Shown in pieces: positions 23,924 through 36,166 of a stretch of DNA of 64,000 bases. The translations under genes and the position numbers were made by a program. This DNA is from Hypholoma sublateritium FD-334 SS-4 (lineage: Eukaryota; Basidiomycota; Agaricomycetes; Agaricales; Strophariaceae), in NCBI GenBank assembly GCA_000827495.1, contig KN817591.1:63796-127795 (forward strand). Reading direction: 5' to 3'. The notes beneath the pieces are model-generated. The model had not been told where the DNA came from and made no database searches. It worked only from the letters and a program-made list of their open reading frames with translations. Position 1 is the stretch's first letter. Every line of letters begins with the position of its first letter.

Positions 23924-26900
23924 CAGACCACTTTATTTGGGCAATAGTTTTCCGTTCTCGGACAAAACTAGTTGGGACTTTTAGTAATAGATTAATTCAC
24001 TGTCAATTTTATCGTTATGTATATGAAGCAAGCAAGTATTTCTGTACTTATATCTAGGCATCTGAAATTCTATAATTCAAATGACACTTCGATAGGCAAT
24101 CCATTGAGATCCACTATTGAGAAAGTCAAAACATGACTGCCCCATGAGTGATTCAAATGTGTATTTCCTGAGTAAAAAACAATCGCTGACGGTTAGCAAC
24201 AATTCCCGAAATAAGTAGAACAGACATACACGCAAGAAAACATCGTACGCAAAACCCAACATCACGAAGATGTGACAAAAGGAAAAAATTAAGGGGGCGA
24301 ATCATCGGTTTTCCTCCTCGCCCCGTTTCAACGGCATGCGCCATCTCCATAATCCACCGCCACAGCGGAGTCGCAATCTTAGGCTCCCCGGATTCCACAA
24401 CACACTCTCGAGGCGACTTGCGTCGCCTCCCCCGCTGCGGTGCCGATACTCACATCTTCACTCATCCTTGCCCCGTGAGCCGGCCCGTGTTCATTACAAC
24501 TGCGGGCCAGCTCCCACCATGGACCCGCCTCCAATCGTCCACGGTCTGCCCACCCGCCGCAGAACGGCGTGTGACAGGGTATATTTGCGCCGGCCAGCCA
24601 TCATGGGGATGATTGCGAAATTGTGTGATCTCTGTCCGCTCGCTGCGCGCGATTCATACTGGATAGACCCCGCAATGGCTTCTTGTGCGCGCATATGGCT
24701 GAGATCCAACGGCATGCACCTGGGCACGCATATACACTCCGCAGACTGCGCGGTGCCATATCCTGTACCACATCCACGATCCCTAAGGACGTGCATCACC
24801 AGCGTCGCGCCTGCAGTCGAACCTAGGGAGCAGACAGCCGAACTCGAGAACGAATCTCTGTTGCGACAGTCCCGGGGGAGTCGCAACTTCGGCGGTAAGC
24901 CCCTGGACCAACATACAGATCGCGACCGCCTGGAAATGTGCGGACACAGCCCAAGAGTCGACACCAGAACAGTTGACTCATCATGCACTAGGCCCCAGGG
25001 ATGTCCGTTGAACAAGAAACAGGCCTATGTATAGAAGCCACGGCGGAGACCTCAGCAAGAAAAGACACGCAGGTCTTAGAGGACGATAACGAGAAACATA
25101 AGTCACTCAGAGCACCCAAGTGGCACAGGCTGAACCGATAACGCAAAATTCCACTGCGTGACAGTGTGTCAAGAAGACAGGGTCGTAGGTGAGGATGAGT
25201 TACTAAGGCAGGCAAGCAACCGCAGTCGACCTTCCTGTGGTGGAAGGGCTGAGGTTGGGGGCGCGAGGGAATCTGGAGAAGAAAGCGGCCCATGAGAAAG
25301 TAATCAATGGAGATGGTTTAAAAGCATGCCGATGAAACACTTGGACCCATGCCGTACCAAGGCAGAACCATTCGCCAGGGACAAAGGGCTGGTGTTTTTC
25401 TGTATTCTCGTACAATATGCACAGCGGTGCCTCGTTGGTTCCCCATCAAATCATCCAAACAGCCATGGAGATTTCAATGCGTTCGCCGACGCTTCTGGAC
25501 TGCTCCAGTTGCGAGTCTGCAACTCCTATAAGTCACAGGACAAGCCGCTGTAGTCCACGGCGCATGTAATCTCGCAGAAACGGCGCCGGGGTTTGGGGAC
25601 ACCCAGAGAAAGAGCCAGAGGCCCGAGTCGCCTCCTTCCCGTGTGATAACTCGATGTGTCGAAGCAACCACGACCTCTGGAAGCGCTTCGTAATGGAGCA
25701 AATCATGGTGAATGAATGACGTTGGGCGAATGTGATATCGGCAGATATCTGTGCGATGCCCAGCCGCCACGTTTCGTCGTGATTCAGCCGAGACTGTGCG
25801 ACTACTCCTCAATATTCCTCCTCTCGAAGGTCCCGCGACGCTTCTCTGGTGCAGTATTTGCAATTTCTGCGCTTTCTTGGTATTTGATTCGTGTGTTTCC
25901 GGTATCGCCTTCCCTTTCACAAGCTCGGCGAGGAATGCATGCAAGTGCAGCGTTCTGTGTGACTTCTGCGTCGCAAGCTAAGGGGTCCCGAGGCAACACA
26001 GACACGGATCTGTGCGAAACCAGAATACGCACAGAGAGAGGTGCCCAAATTCCTGCACGTTCCGAAGAAGCGATATGGAGAAGAGGTGATATGTCATAGG
26101 AAGTGAAAGAGTCTCTTTGCCACAACCATGCAGCGTAAACGTGGCAACACTAGATTTGACCACTCCAATATTCACGCTGCCGCAGTCGTCACTCCAAAAC
26201 CGTGAGATCGAGGGTGCGGTTCGACGAGTTGAATTTGGAAGGATGCGGCCCATACACGTTTAGGGTTAGATGACACCTCTGGGCAGAAGGGTCTCGTGGT
26301 GGCTGGAGGGTGATATCAGGGGTAAGGACACTGCCGAACAGAGGTACTTGAGATAGCCTGGGGCGTTGCGGCCGGTGAGAAACACAAGCCCGTCGTTCCT
26401 TCGTCGTGGTAAGGGGTCAAAGGATGTCCAATTTGAATTTGCATAAATAACACGTACATAATGCGCCAAATAAGCTTAAATAGACACCATTACACGTGAT
26501 CGTGGCGACCCCCATGCCTGTGTAAATTGAAGTTTGCACTCAACGTTGAACGGTCTCACTGACAAGAACCACCATTCATGACTTCGAATTTACAGCGTTT
26601 TATATTGACGACGGTCACCTTCGAAGCAAAAGTTTATCGCAGGACCATGGATCGGAGGTATGTGTTTCTGCCAGAAATTCGACCCGGTACTTGAAAGCAC
26701 GCGAACTTAAATTCAGGGGCTAGTAGGCTACAGTTGAACATTTCGAGCACTCTGTCACCGTATGTTTAAATGGGGCGGCTATAAGTACCTGTGATTCGAG
26801 AGCTGGTCCACAGCTGGCCCCTCGGAGAATAGTACATTCGGCTGTCAAAATCAACTGATGCGCTGATGATAGCTCGTCAGTGGGAGTAATACTTGTTGAA

Positions 26901-27256
26901 CTAGGTGAGAGCTAGACTTGAAAAGGCGTCGCATTTTCTAATCACATCAGCACCGCCTACTAGTCCATCGCCTCCGTCGCGCGCGATCTACATTGGACAA
27001 CTAGCGTCTAAACTATGACGAAGAAGCCGTCTGACCAAATAACAACATTTCCACGTTCCTTACTTGCTGTCAGGCTTGTGAGGCCCTGGTCGATTGGCGG
27101 TTATTTGATGCTTAGAAGTTTCCCTTTTTAAAGCCACAAGTGACGAACGCTCTTGTTCTTTCCGGTCCTCTATATCGCATCCGTCCACCGACCCATGTCA
27201 TTTTCCATATCATAACCCGTCGATTGCTCAGCGCAGTACTGCCTTGTTGCCTATTC
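23924..27256. other. 3.3-kb gene-poor region
   Basis: Overlapping open frames on both strands (24336-25034 plus; 24494-25015, 25474-25944 and 24153-24398 minus) lack known motifs and could not be joined into a spliced gene. They overlap each other antisense, as expected for moderately GC-rich non-coding DNA or a decayed gene. A non-coding RNA cannot be excluded. Confidence 0.45.
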
Positions 27257-28719
27257 ATGATCTCTGTCCTCGGCGAGCCGGAAGAATCCTTAGGCTTGAA
27301 CCCGTGGACGGACATACCACTCCCTCAATATGTCGGGGCGTACCTGGCAAGTCGTGGTGGTTGTCGTGGCCGTTTATCATGCTTACTGAGAAGCAGTTTA
27401 AAGTTTTCTTATACGGTGAGTGCAGTCGAGTTGCGGGTCAATCGCTTCCGGAGCGCTTACGTGGCCATCTCCTTTCTAGGCTTTCATACAAGCCTGTTAA
27501 TTTTTGGCGTCTACCTCTTATGCATTAATCGACGAACTTTACGATGGACAATTATTATCATCTCTCTGTTTATGTTCACAGTCGCGACCGCTGACATCTC
27601 CTTGTCACTCGTATTTCTCTTCCATCGCCTTCTAAAGGGAAGAGAGCTCCCCGTTCTTCATCCACGCCCGAAGCTTCTGCTCTTTCTTACGAACAAGTAC
27701 GTGGAACATGTACCCTTTCTGGGGTTCACTGTTTAATGATCGTCATCGGTTCAGCTTGATTGCGGAGTCCGTCATTGTATGTATCGACTCGTTTACGTGC
27801 CTTCCATAACTTTCTAACCGTCATCGCATAGATATATCGGTGTTACACTGTTTGGAGACGCAAACGTATGATTGTTTTTATATCAGCTGTTTTCCTCGTC
27901 TCCTCATCAGGTAAGTATGTGTTGATCATAGTTCAAAAATGTCATCTAATTACTTTAAACATCAGTTTGTGGCTATGTTTTTGCTATTTCCACCTCATCG
28001 CACTTGCATCGACTGATTGTTGTGTATTTCTGGATGACGTTTGCCCTGAATGTCTGCTTGTCTGTTTTAACGTGTGCGTATTGAACATTGACACTCATGT
28101 TACTGTAACTAAGTTCTATAAAATTAGCGGGCAGAATATACTGGTCAGCTCGGAGAGCAAGTACTGTTCTTGATCCCGATAATCCGCGACGATATTACTC
28201 TATATTTTCAATAATGTATGTGGTCATCAATGAATTCCGCTTCTAATTCTCATGTCGATGCAGTATTGATTCGGGTGCTATTTATCCTACCTATTTATTG
28301 CTAGACCTAGTCATAAAGCACACGGTATGACATTGCACTATATCGTGCCTCCAGCTTGGAAATTGAACACTCACAACATACCATTTAGATTGTGCTTGAT
28401 GCCGGACTAAACCAGATTGTTGTAAGCTAGAGCTTCGGCTTTTTCCAACGCAGCGACCTTATTGATATATACTTTCTAGGCTATAGCTCCCAACCTGATC
28501 ATCTGCCAGCGTGCATTTGGGAGATGTTTTCAACGGGTGGATACAACGCAGCCGCGCGGCAGAGGCGGCACAGTGTCGACCCCGAGCACGCCTGTTCTTG
28601 ACTCCATTTACAGCTTGGCGGTCACTCTCCCCAGCGGACATGCGGCTGGTGATGATCATTCTACGCACCTCGACGCTACCCCTTCGCACACGGAGGGCCA
28701 TGATAACGAACCTGTATGA
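27257..28719 (+). CDS. seven-transmembrane protein, basidiomycete family, copy 1
   Basis: Multi-span membrane protein of a family abundant in Agaricomycetes and usually left as hypothetical; the layout resembles a GPCR but no function is known. Ten exons: 27257-27346, 27397-27415, 27480-27696, 27755-27776, 27832-27910, 27966-28073, 28128-28215, 28264-28324, 28389-28421 and 28480-28719; 318 aa. Family landmarks are VFLYG in exon 2, IYRCYTVW in exon 5, CGYVFA in exon 6, SGRIYWSARRA in exon 7 and a polar C-tail after APNLIICQR. Intron 1 starts with GCAAGT instead of GT; no nearby GT donor keeps the frame. The ATG at 27257 gives a 30-aa N-terminus. First of a tandem trio. Confidence 0.85.
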
Positions 28720-29795
28720 AATAAAATGATCATCACTCAAGGACTTTGGCCTCTCGGCTTCCCAAATCTGTCATTGGACCTGCATCGGACAACGGAACGG
28801 GTGGCGTCGGGCGCCCAGCGCCACAAAATGTAAGTAGTGATGTAGTCTGGGAGCTTCCCATGAAAGGTTAATGATACTTTCTAAACAGTTCTATCTTTCA
28901 GCCAGGGTTGAAGACAGCTCTTTATTCTGACTGCCAGATATACTACGACGGAATAGTGACAACTTACTAGTAGTCACAACCGCTTCCAACTGCATAGGTC
29001 CTGTTCATATCGAATATTTTATAAGTACCACGGCCATATCTCTTCTACAAAGGACATCATATCGACCTCAAAATAATTCTGTCTCGACGATCACTGCAGG
29101 ATAGCTGCTCTCAGGTCAATGATAATGGTTATTCGGACATGTATATATACCTCTTCAAATTTATCTTATCGTTAGCGTCCGGAATGTAAGTATGTATGTA
29201 ATTATAAGAGCTGGTGATACGCCGCTATCTCTACGTATGCTCAATTTTATTGACCCAGCACGACAATGCGGTGTGCCCTGGTGTGTCCTGTCCGAGAAGC
29301 TCCAGTTCGGATACGAGACGACCTTGGCTGGGACCCGATTCGACGGGGCTAAGATATATTTGAACATGCTCCAATTCATTTGAAGAGTTCATACGAGCCA
29401 TACGCTCCCATACGATGTACATAGGAATATGGGGCGCGCCCATATCCGCCAAGAACATGGCCTTCTCGGTGAACATCAGCCGGCACCAGGTCTCCAGAGG
29501 TCTCCAGCAGCCTCAAGCAAGCCGAAGTCCCGGTGGGTAAGTCGTGCCCAGAGAAGAAGTTGGGCCGGATAATGGGCTCACGCTCTCTACCATATGCAGA
29601 ATGTGGTTCACAGACTTCGCCCCACGCCGCAAATGATGTCCGGGCAAGTTTCCCTAAGCGGTGCCATCCTCCCTCGGTCTATTAATAGAACAACCGCAGC
29701 TCATCCTCCGACGTCGTTAATTGCTTGGCATCGGTGTGGTGAGCACTCTTTCCACCCATCCTCAGATCCCCTGGAAATTTCTCCGAGTTCTCGAG
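28720..29795. other. intergenic between seven-transmembrane copies 1 and 2
   Basis: No gene with splice support. Small frames on both strands around 29161-29476 mirror each other and have no motif. Should contain the promoter of copy 2. Confidence 0.5.
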
Positions 29796-31299
29796 ATGGG
29801 TATTCCGCGCGCACCGACTGCGATGCTGAGTCGAGCAGCTCAGCTGGTGATGCACAGACCGCTTATTCCTTTTCTGAACGAGCCTTGGACTTTGGATTCA
29901 AAATCGAGATGGCCAGCAATACTTGTATGTGACTTTACTCTCCCAGAATTCTTTGAATCAGACAAAGCTCTTAGCTTGAAGTTTTTTTGTATGGTAAGTA
30001 GCTTATTAGCGCTCTTGTTTTCTGGCATGATATTAAAGAACTGCAGGAATAAATGTGGTGACATTCGCCTTGTGCACGTTCATCCTATGGCGACAGAAGA
30101 TTTTCCAAAGGACACCACTTATCATCACCTCCATCCTGTTCACATTGTCCAGCACGGATATCATAGTTACCCTATATTTTTTCTTCCGTTTTGTACTAGA
30201 CAGCGGCAACGTGACAAGCTCAGCCACACCCAATGACGGTCCGCAAGAGACATGGAATAAGGTGCTCGAGGTGAAGTTTGCTGTTTATGTGGTTGCAAAG
30301 TGCGTCCCTGCTTTAAGTATAGGCCTGTACTGACTTCAATGTCCTCAAAACTAGCTTGGTCAACAGCAGTATATTGGTACATTGAAGCGTCTTTTTGTCC
30401 CTCACTTCTACATGTTTACTCAACGCATATCAGATTAATCGTTGCCATTCAATGTGGAAGGACAGGCGTATCATCATTGCACCTGTAGGTCTGATTTCAA
30501 TTGGAACAGGTATGACATCAATTTAGCTTAGCCGTGTTTCTTCCTGAATCGCTACTGACTATTCAATTCAGTGATAAGTTTTGTCTCGTTAGGAGAGGCC
30601 CAGCTTGGAGACAAGCTGTTAGCCGCCAGCTTCATCACGTCCGCAGCTGGGAATCTGTTTGTGACTTTTCTAATAGGCATGTATCTCATATTATGCCGGT
30701 GGCACAATTTCTCACAATTAATTTCGCTCCAGCCACCGGCATGATATGGACTTCACGAAAGGTTCGGAATATTGTCAAGATAGATTTAAACATGGTAGCC
30801 GGATATGCCACTTCCTTGCTGTGAGTGGTTACCCGGGACTTAATCATGCTTCGAGGCACTAACCGTAAATTCTATCCCAAGGATCGACTCCGGCGCATTC
30901 TACAGTTCTTCGATTTTTCTGTATCTCGTTTTCCATTCGGTGGGTGGAGATCTAGAATTTAAAAGCATTCAATCGCTCATTTTTTTCCCTAGCTGGTGAT
31001 AAACGCTTCTCTCACACAGATTGGGGTGAGCAGATGTCTTGCAATTATCTATCTAGTGCTCATTGAGAAATCTGCAGTGTATCACCACAACGGCGATCAT
31101 TCTACGAAACTCACATCCACGCGAACCACTTGGCACGGATAACGCTGATTTCGCTGCGACCTTAACACGCCCAGACATGCGTGCGCCAGAGCCTGTCTAC
31201 TCGCATTCCCAGCGTATCGGGGTGCCGTCCTCGCTTGGCAGACCTACAGAAGAGGTGAACTATGAGGACAATTTGGATGTTGATAATGAGTACAAGTAG
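29796..31299 (+). CDS. seven-transmembrane protein, basidiomycete family, copy 2
   Basis: Second tandem copy with the same ten-exon plan: 29796-29924, 29975-29993, 30047-30299, 30355-30376, 30434-30509, 30572-30676, 30733-30820, 30882-30939, 30993-31025 and 31078-31299; 334 aa. Exons 2, 4, 7 and 9 have exactly the lengths of copies 1 and 3 (19, 22, 88 and 33 nt). It is the most diverged copy: the usual GRIWW motif reads ATGMIWTSRK and the PTLIIV motif reads TTTAIIL. Intron 6 starts GCATGT, where the other copies have GT. Start codon uncertain: in-frame ATGs at 29796, 29823 and 29850 are possible. The C-tail is acidic and hydrophilic. Function unknown. Confidence 0.78.
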
Positions 31300-32111
31300 T
31301 CTTGGCCGCGTTATTTGTGTCTATACCCCGAACTTCAACATTAGATGTATGTACAAGTAGTCTTTATAGTAAAATTCGACATCAAAACTCACAGGCGCGC
31401 ACTGTTAAAAGCCAAACTACTCATCGGAAGATTCCTTTGCTTGGGTACTTTACTAGGTAGTTCGGCTAATGCGGCCACGATTTCATCATCTTGGCTCTCA
31501 TGGCAGTAACCCAATTCTGAAAGGCCCTACTTATTATTATTATCTTCTCCAGAGTTGGCAAAGTGGACGCAGCATCTTCCAGGCTACGTATGTATTGAAT
31601 GAAAGACAACATTCATAAGTGCACATTAGACGGAGAAATGTTAAGCATTTGCGTGAGAATTATGTACAAAATAATCATGAGGAGTACTGCCTTCCTATAC
31701 ACACACAACTCCTGCGCTCCTTCCTTAACAGCCACTTCTTGTGGCACTCCTTGTGGCACTTGGGGCGGCTTCATGAACACCAGCTTGTGGCGCGTGGTAC
31801 TTGGCAAATGGCCGAGTGTGCTTGGCCGGTCGTTCCCACAGATCAAATCTCAAAAGGCCCGCTCTCTCATCATATCCCATCCGCCAGAATGGCAGATTTG
31901 GCAGCACATGACGGTCTATAAGTAGATACCGTAGTTTGGGGATGAGAGTTTGCAAGCAAAGCGAGTTATTTTCTCACTCCCTCTTCTCTACCTTCACGTC
32001 GGGACGATAACGCTTTCCTTTTCTCTCCTCCTTCAGCGAGATACCCACACCCCCGCAGGACAGCCTAGGACATCCTATCCAAGGCCACCGCAGAGCCTAC
32101 GACATTCCACG
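31300..32111. other. intergenic between seven-transmembrane copies 2 and 3
   Basis: Contains short complementary frames at 31599-31955 on both strands with no recognised motif. A TATAAGTA string near 31917 could serve copy 3, about 195 nt before its ATG. No gene is called. Confidence 0.45.
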
Positions 32112-33737
32112 ATGACGAGCTTGCTGAATTACTTCTCAAGTACAAGTAAAAATCGTGACGGTCGAATAGGCATTACAGATATCCTCATACCGGACTCAGA
32201 CTCAGACGGAGATTCAGGAGCAACAGGCGCCCTTCCAGATGGATATTATTCAGTGAACAAATACAGTGCAGCAGTTCTGGTGACTATTCTGCACCCATCA
32301 ATCTCGAAATTAAATGATCACTGATTTCTTCACTAGTTTGAAGTTTTTCTTTATGGTGCGACGTCGCGAACGCACATTGAACTCCTAGCACGATTTGACG
32401 GTGTCATCCAGGAATCTACTCAACACTATTCGCAATTTGCATACGAGTGCTTCTCAAAAACAAGCGTACTACGCAGCGAATGCTGTTAGCTTGCGCCATG
32501 ATCATGTTCTCTCTGGCTACTGTCGACGTCGTCTTGGAGTTGAGCTTTTTGTTTTGGTTTGTCGTGAAGGGAGACACTATTCCAGACCCGGACCTGCACT
32601 TCAAATTCCTGATATATATCACAAGCAAGTGAGTCCTTGTCATAACGCCGCTCTCTACCTTCAATTGGTATGAAGGCAACATACTAATGGAATATGTCAG
32701 CGTTATTGCCGACAGTCTTGTGGTACGTCTTCCGGGTCTTTCTGTACTGCCTGTTTGTCTGATTCTCTACGGAACAGATCTACCGCTGTCATTCGGTCTG
32801 GAATAGAAGCAAACGCGTGATCGTTCTCCCCTGTATTTTGCTTATTTCTGGAACAGGTAATTAATCTTCATCCATTTCTTGAATTTCTTCTGGGCGCTCA
32901 ATACGCCTTAAATCCCGCTAAGCTTGTGGCTACGCCTTTATTGGACTGTCAAAGGAGGAGTACCGCTTCCGAAAGCTTCTGGTGGCATTCTTGTTTACGA
33001 CCGTGACGCTGAATATGCTGGTAACCGTTTTAATGGGTACGCCGCCATTCTCACGCGTACCTCCTCTGGCTTTTCACCCTCTTAATTTTGAACTTGTATC
33101 AGCTGGACGCATCTGGTGGATAGCACGAAAGGCCCGCTCTATCCTGGGCCCGGGACTGTCGTCGAAATACAACACAATGATTGCTATCATGTAGGTCATT
33201 TCACCATGGTCCACAGCCATCCTTCACGATAACCGGATGCTCACGCCAAAACCCGCAGAGTGGAATCAGGTGTCATCTACTCTATATACGTGGTTCTCGA
33301 TGTCGTCTTTCCAGATGTACGCATGCTTCACTTTCGCAGGTATCCTTCGTCTTCTTACCTATCCATCGGAACAGCTGCTCCTGGATGCGGGCCTTGCCCA
33401 AGTTGTGGTACATCTTTTCTATGCGTCTGCTGTCTATCGATTGATACTGATGTATTACTTCTAGGGAATCGTGCCGACTCTTATTATAGTACAAATTGGG
33501 CTCGGCATGAGCACCCACGACGCTGATACGTCAGCCAGTGTTGTACGAACCGACGGGAGGACAATGGCGAACACGACCGAGTTTCAGTATGATATCCCGC
33601 CGTCAGGATCTCCCCCGCCACCGTCACCTATCTCTCTTCCACCTGTGACATTCTCGATACAAGCAGTACAGCGGACAAATCGGCCCTACGTATCAAATAC
33701 AGACCGAGGGTCAGACGCAGAGTGTGGATATCTATGA
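32112..33737 (+). CDS. seven-transmembrane protein, basidiomycete family, copy 3
   Basis: Third tandem copy and the one closest to the family pattern. Exons 32112-32279, 32337-32355, 32412-32628, 32701-32722, 32778-32856, 32923-33036, 33103-33190, 33259-33316, 33375-33407 and 33465-33737; 356 aa. Landmarks: FEVFLYG, a first membrane pair in exon 3, IYRCHSVW, TACGYAFIG, AGRIWWIARKARSILG, VESGVIYSIY, and IVPTLIIVQIGLG before a Ser/Pro-rich cytoplasmic-type tail. The N-terminus is longer (56 aa in exon 1) and Asp/Ser-rich. All introns here are GT-AG. A surface receptor or transport role is possible by topology only; nothing in the sequence names a ligand. Confidence 0.87.
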
Positions 33738-34498
33738 CAGTGGACCGTATTATTTATATTGAGGTCGACGAGGGATCAAAGCGTGCTTGGATATTTGTTC
33801 ACCTTTGATTGATTTTAGGTCGATGAAAACCCACCAAAAATCGACTGAGGAAGATCCCACCTACACTCTTACGACACCAGGACGATTGTACCATTATTTT
33901 GTATTGTACATCTTTGTAATTAACCCAATAGACAGCATGTATCATACATACACACCTCCACATTCGTTTAGCAACCTGTACTAAGTAGTATTAGCATATT
34001 ATTTGATCAGAGCAGGCACAAAACGAGGCGCAAAACGCGGCCCGCGAGGGGACGAAGTAGCACCCAAACTGAACGTTTGAACCTCAATCATTTTCATAAA
34101 CTCGTACCACCACGTCACTTGAGCTTCCGAAGGGCCCGGCGCTGTGGATCAAACGTGGAAGTGCAGCCGTATACCACCGCTTTGTCGCACACCAGAGTAA
34201 TATCTGCTCTCTAAATTGGACCCCGTTCCGCCGTTGCCGCGAAGTTGCCGCTCGAAAGTGTGGAACATGCTCCTGTGACCTACCAGTGATAACGCTGAAC
34301 ACGAGGAATATTAGAATCTTATCTGAGTATATTCATACAAGTTGATTGAAGTACACGCCTGGTGCACGCTAAAATTGAGTTAAGGGTGTCCTTGGAATCT
34401 GACCTTAAGTATTATTGATATAAGTAAATGAGTAGAAACCTAACATGCAAGTCCTTGTGTGCAGCATCGGCACAGGTCATATCCAGGGACTGATTCAC
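33738..34498. other. intergenic, no gene seen
   Basis: AT-rich gap between copy 3 and the 3' end of the thaumatin-like/ricin-B gene. A 72-codon minus frame (34084-34302) is unsupported. Confidence 0.5.
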
Positions 34499-35700
34499 TT
34501 AGACGTCCCAAACCTGGTTCGCGTCTGCGTCTGTGCATTTCCAGGTCTGCAACTGGTTGCCATTCGTCTGCACCCCGTTTGTCAGGTCCATACATTGACC
34601 TATGAAGGTCCGGCATCGATATTTAGTGCGGATAACGTATGAATTTCCTATGCACCACGCACCTTGATTTTCAAGAGCGATTCTACTGTCGTTCGTGAAG
34701 AACCACTGCTGCGCTGGGAGGTTGTCAAAGCACTGCCATATTTTGAGCCCGACGCCGTTCGCAGGACCTACAAGTCGTGCACAAAGTTAGATGCAGCCAG
34801 GTGCCGCGATAATTGTAAGGTACTTACTGGAGCCCGCATCCAGGCAGAAGTTCGTCCCCGCGAGCTGCACTTTCGTGCTCCCGCGCACAACAAACCATTT
34901 CTGCGCGTTCGTGCCGTTGCAGTCGTATATCTGGACGGGCGTCCCATTCGCGAATTGCGCACCTCGGACGTCGACGCACTTTGTGGTGTTCAAGGGATGA
35001 ATTTCGATGCCGCTGTTGGGGGGGAAGACACCAGTGGGGCAAAATCTGCCACGCCCATGTTAGTGCTCAGCTGTGCGTGAGATTATTAACTTATGGCTAC
35101 AGACTGTATATCAAAGGTAATGTTGGCCGCTGGGCCACAAAAGTGAAGCGGTGGGGAATTTGGCCCCACCAGCGGGAAGCTGGGCGGCGGGAAAATGAAC
35201 GCGTCTGTGCAGTTTGAGTTTTCGCACTCGGCAGCTGCGCAGGTACCGTTAGCTAACTGTATGTGCGGCGTTAGATAGAGCCAGAACAAGAGCAGTGGTT
35301 CTTACGGTCGGTGGGTTCTCGGGGAACACCTTCATTCCGGTGTTAATTTGGCCAGCATCTTTGACTAGCTCGTAATTATTCTATCCCTCGGTGGTCAGTA
35401 TGTCCTCCCATGAACGGTGATACGGATTAAACATACAAGCCAAAAGCCCGCCCGCGTCGTCCCCACGCCGGTGTACCGCCCACCGTTGGCATCTGTGTAC
35501 CAGTAGCTAGCGTCAACGTTGTCCGTCTGCACGAGACGGTCTCCATGATTGAGATTGGCGACCACCTCGCCGGCCAAGAAAATATTAATGGGGGACGGGC
35601 ACAGGTTGCTCACAACATATTGTCGATTAATCTGAGCTAAAATCGATGGGAAGAAGAGGAGCCCAATTATTATGGAGGGGAGGAGGGGAGAAGTGTTCAT
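34499..35700 (-). CDS. secreted thaumatin-like protein with ricin-B-type lectin domain
   Basis: Predicted secreted glycan-binding protein. Exons on the minus strand: 35700-35437, 35380-35306, 35256-35105, 35045-34828, 34767-34663 and 34599-34499; 304 aa. A signal peptide (about 1-22, cleavage after LA) precedes a small thaumatin-like or 'glycopeptide' domain (about 23-170) with Cys pairs and NGT/NIT/NCT-type N-glycosylation sites. The second half (about 175-304) is a beta-trefoil lectin unit with QKW, QQW and QVW, three QxW motifs, and CVDVRG, CLDAGS and CMDLTN repeats. Only the carbohydrate-binding domain type is present; there is no catalytic toxin chain. Likely acts at the cell wall or outside the cell, but its ligand is unknown. 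Confidence 0.86.
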
Positions 35701-35761
35701 TTTTGGCGTCTGAATCTTGAAGATGTTGTTGGTTCTGAATTGCAGGGTGATTCATAAATGG

Positions 35762-35769
35762 TATTTATA
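35762..35769 (-). promoter_or_regulatory. TATA box of the thaumatin-like/ricin-B gene
   Basis: TATAAATA on the minus strand, about 62 nt before the start codon. This would give a leader of around 30-35 nt, typical for a highly expressed secreted-protein gene. Confidence 0.5.
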
Positions 35770-35770
35770 A

Positions 35771-36166
35771 GAAAATAGGACTCTTCGCGGGATTTTTCCA
35801 GGCAAGAGCCAAGCAAGAGCAGCTGAATGAATTACGTTAGTACGTTTCTAGCTTGCAGGGCTCGAGCGCCCAAGTTCGTAGTTTCGCGAGAAACTGAACC
35901 GCAAAGGACGAGAGCACACGATCCAAAGAGATGTATATCAGTCCTTCCAGCATTGAGGATCCAGAGCTTATCGAGCATGTGGATCCAGAGCTTTCGAAAT
36001 TCGAACAGTGCCAGGTGGTGATGTTGAACTCAAGTTATTTTTGGGCTATGCAGCGGCACAGCATCGTCGTGAGAATTGCGGAGACGAGCCAGAGACCTGC
36101 CATGATGGGAACGTGTCGTTGGTTGTCAAAAATCAACATTGTGCCATTCCCAAGGCCCCAGGGTCG
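35771..36166. other. divergent intergenic region
   Basis: Promoter space between the secreted lectin-like gene (-) and the first Pro/Ser-rich membrane protein gene (+). A plus frame starting at 35931 is not in frame with the downstream gene and is not needed to explain it. Confidence 0.5.

Noticed and set aside
24336..25034. Overlapping sense (232-codon) and antisense (174-codon) open frames
   Set aside because: Neither has a recognisable domain or extendable exon; mutual antisense overlap is typical of chance open frames.
27347..27396. Alternative GT donors for the first intron of seven-transmembrane copy 1
   Set aside because: The two nearby GT sites give the wrong phase or a stop in the micro-exon; the GC donor matches the intron position of both sister genes.
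31613..31955. Small minus-strand frames with a hydrophobic end
   Set aside because: Two different frames without a splice link; no known small-protein family matched from memory; may be promoter sequence of the adjacent gene.
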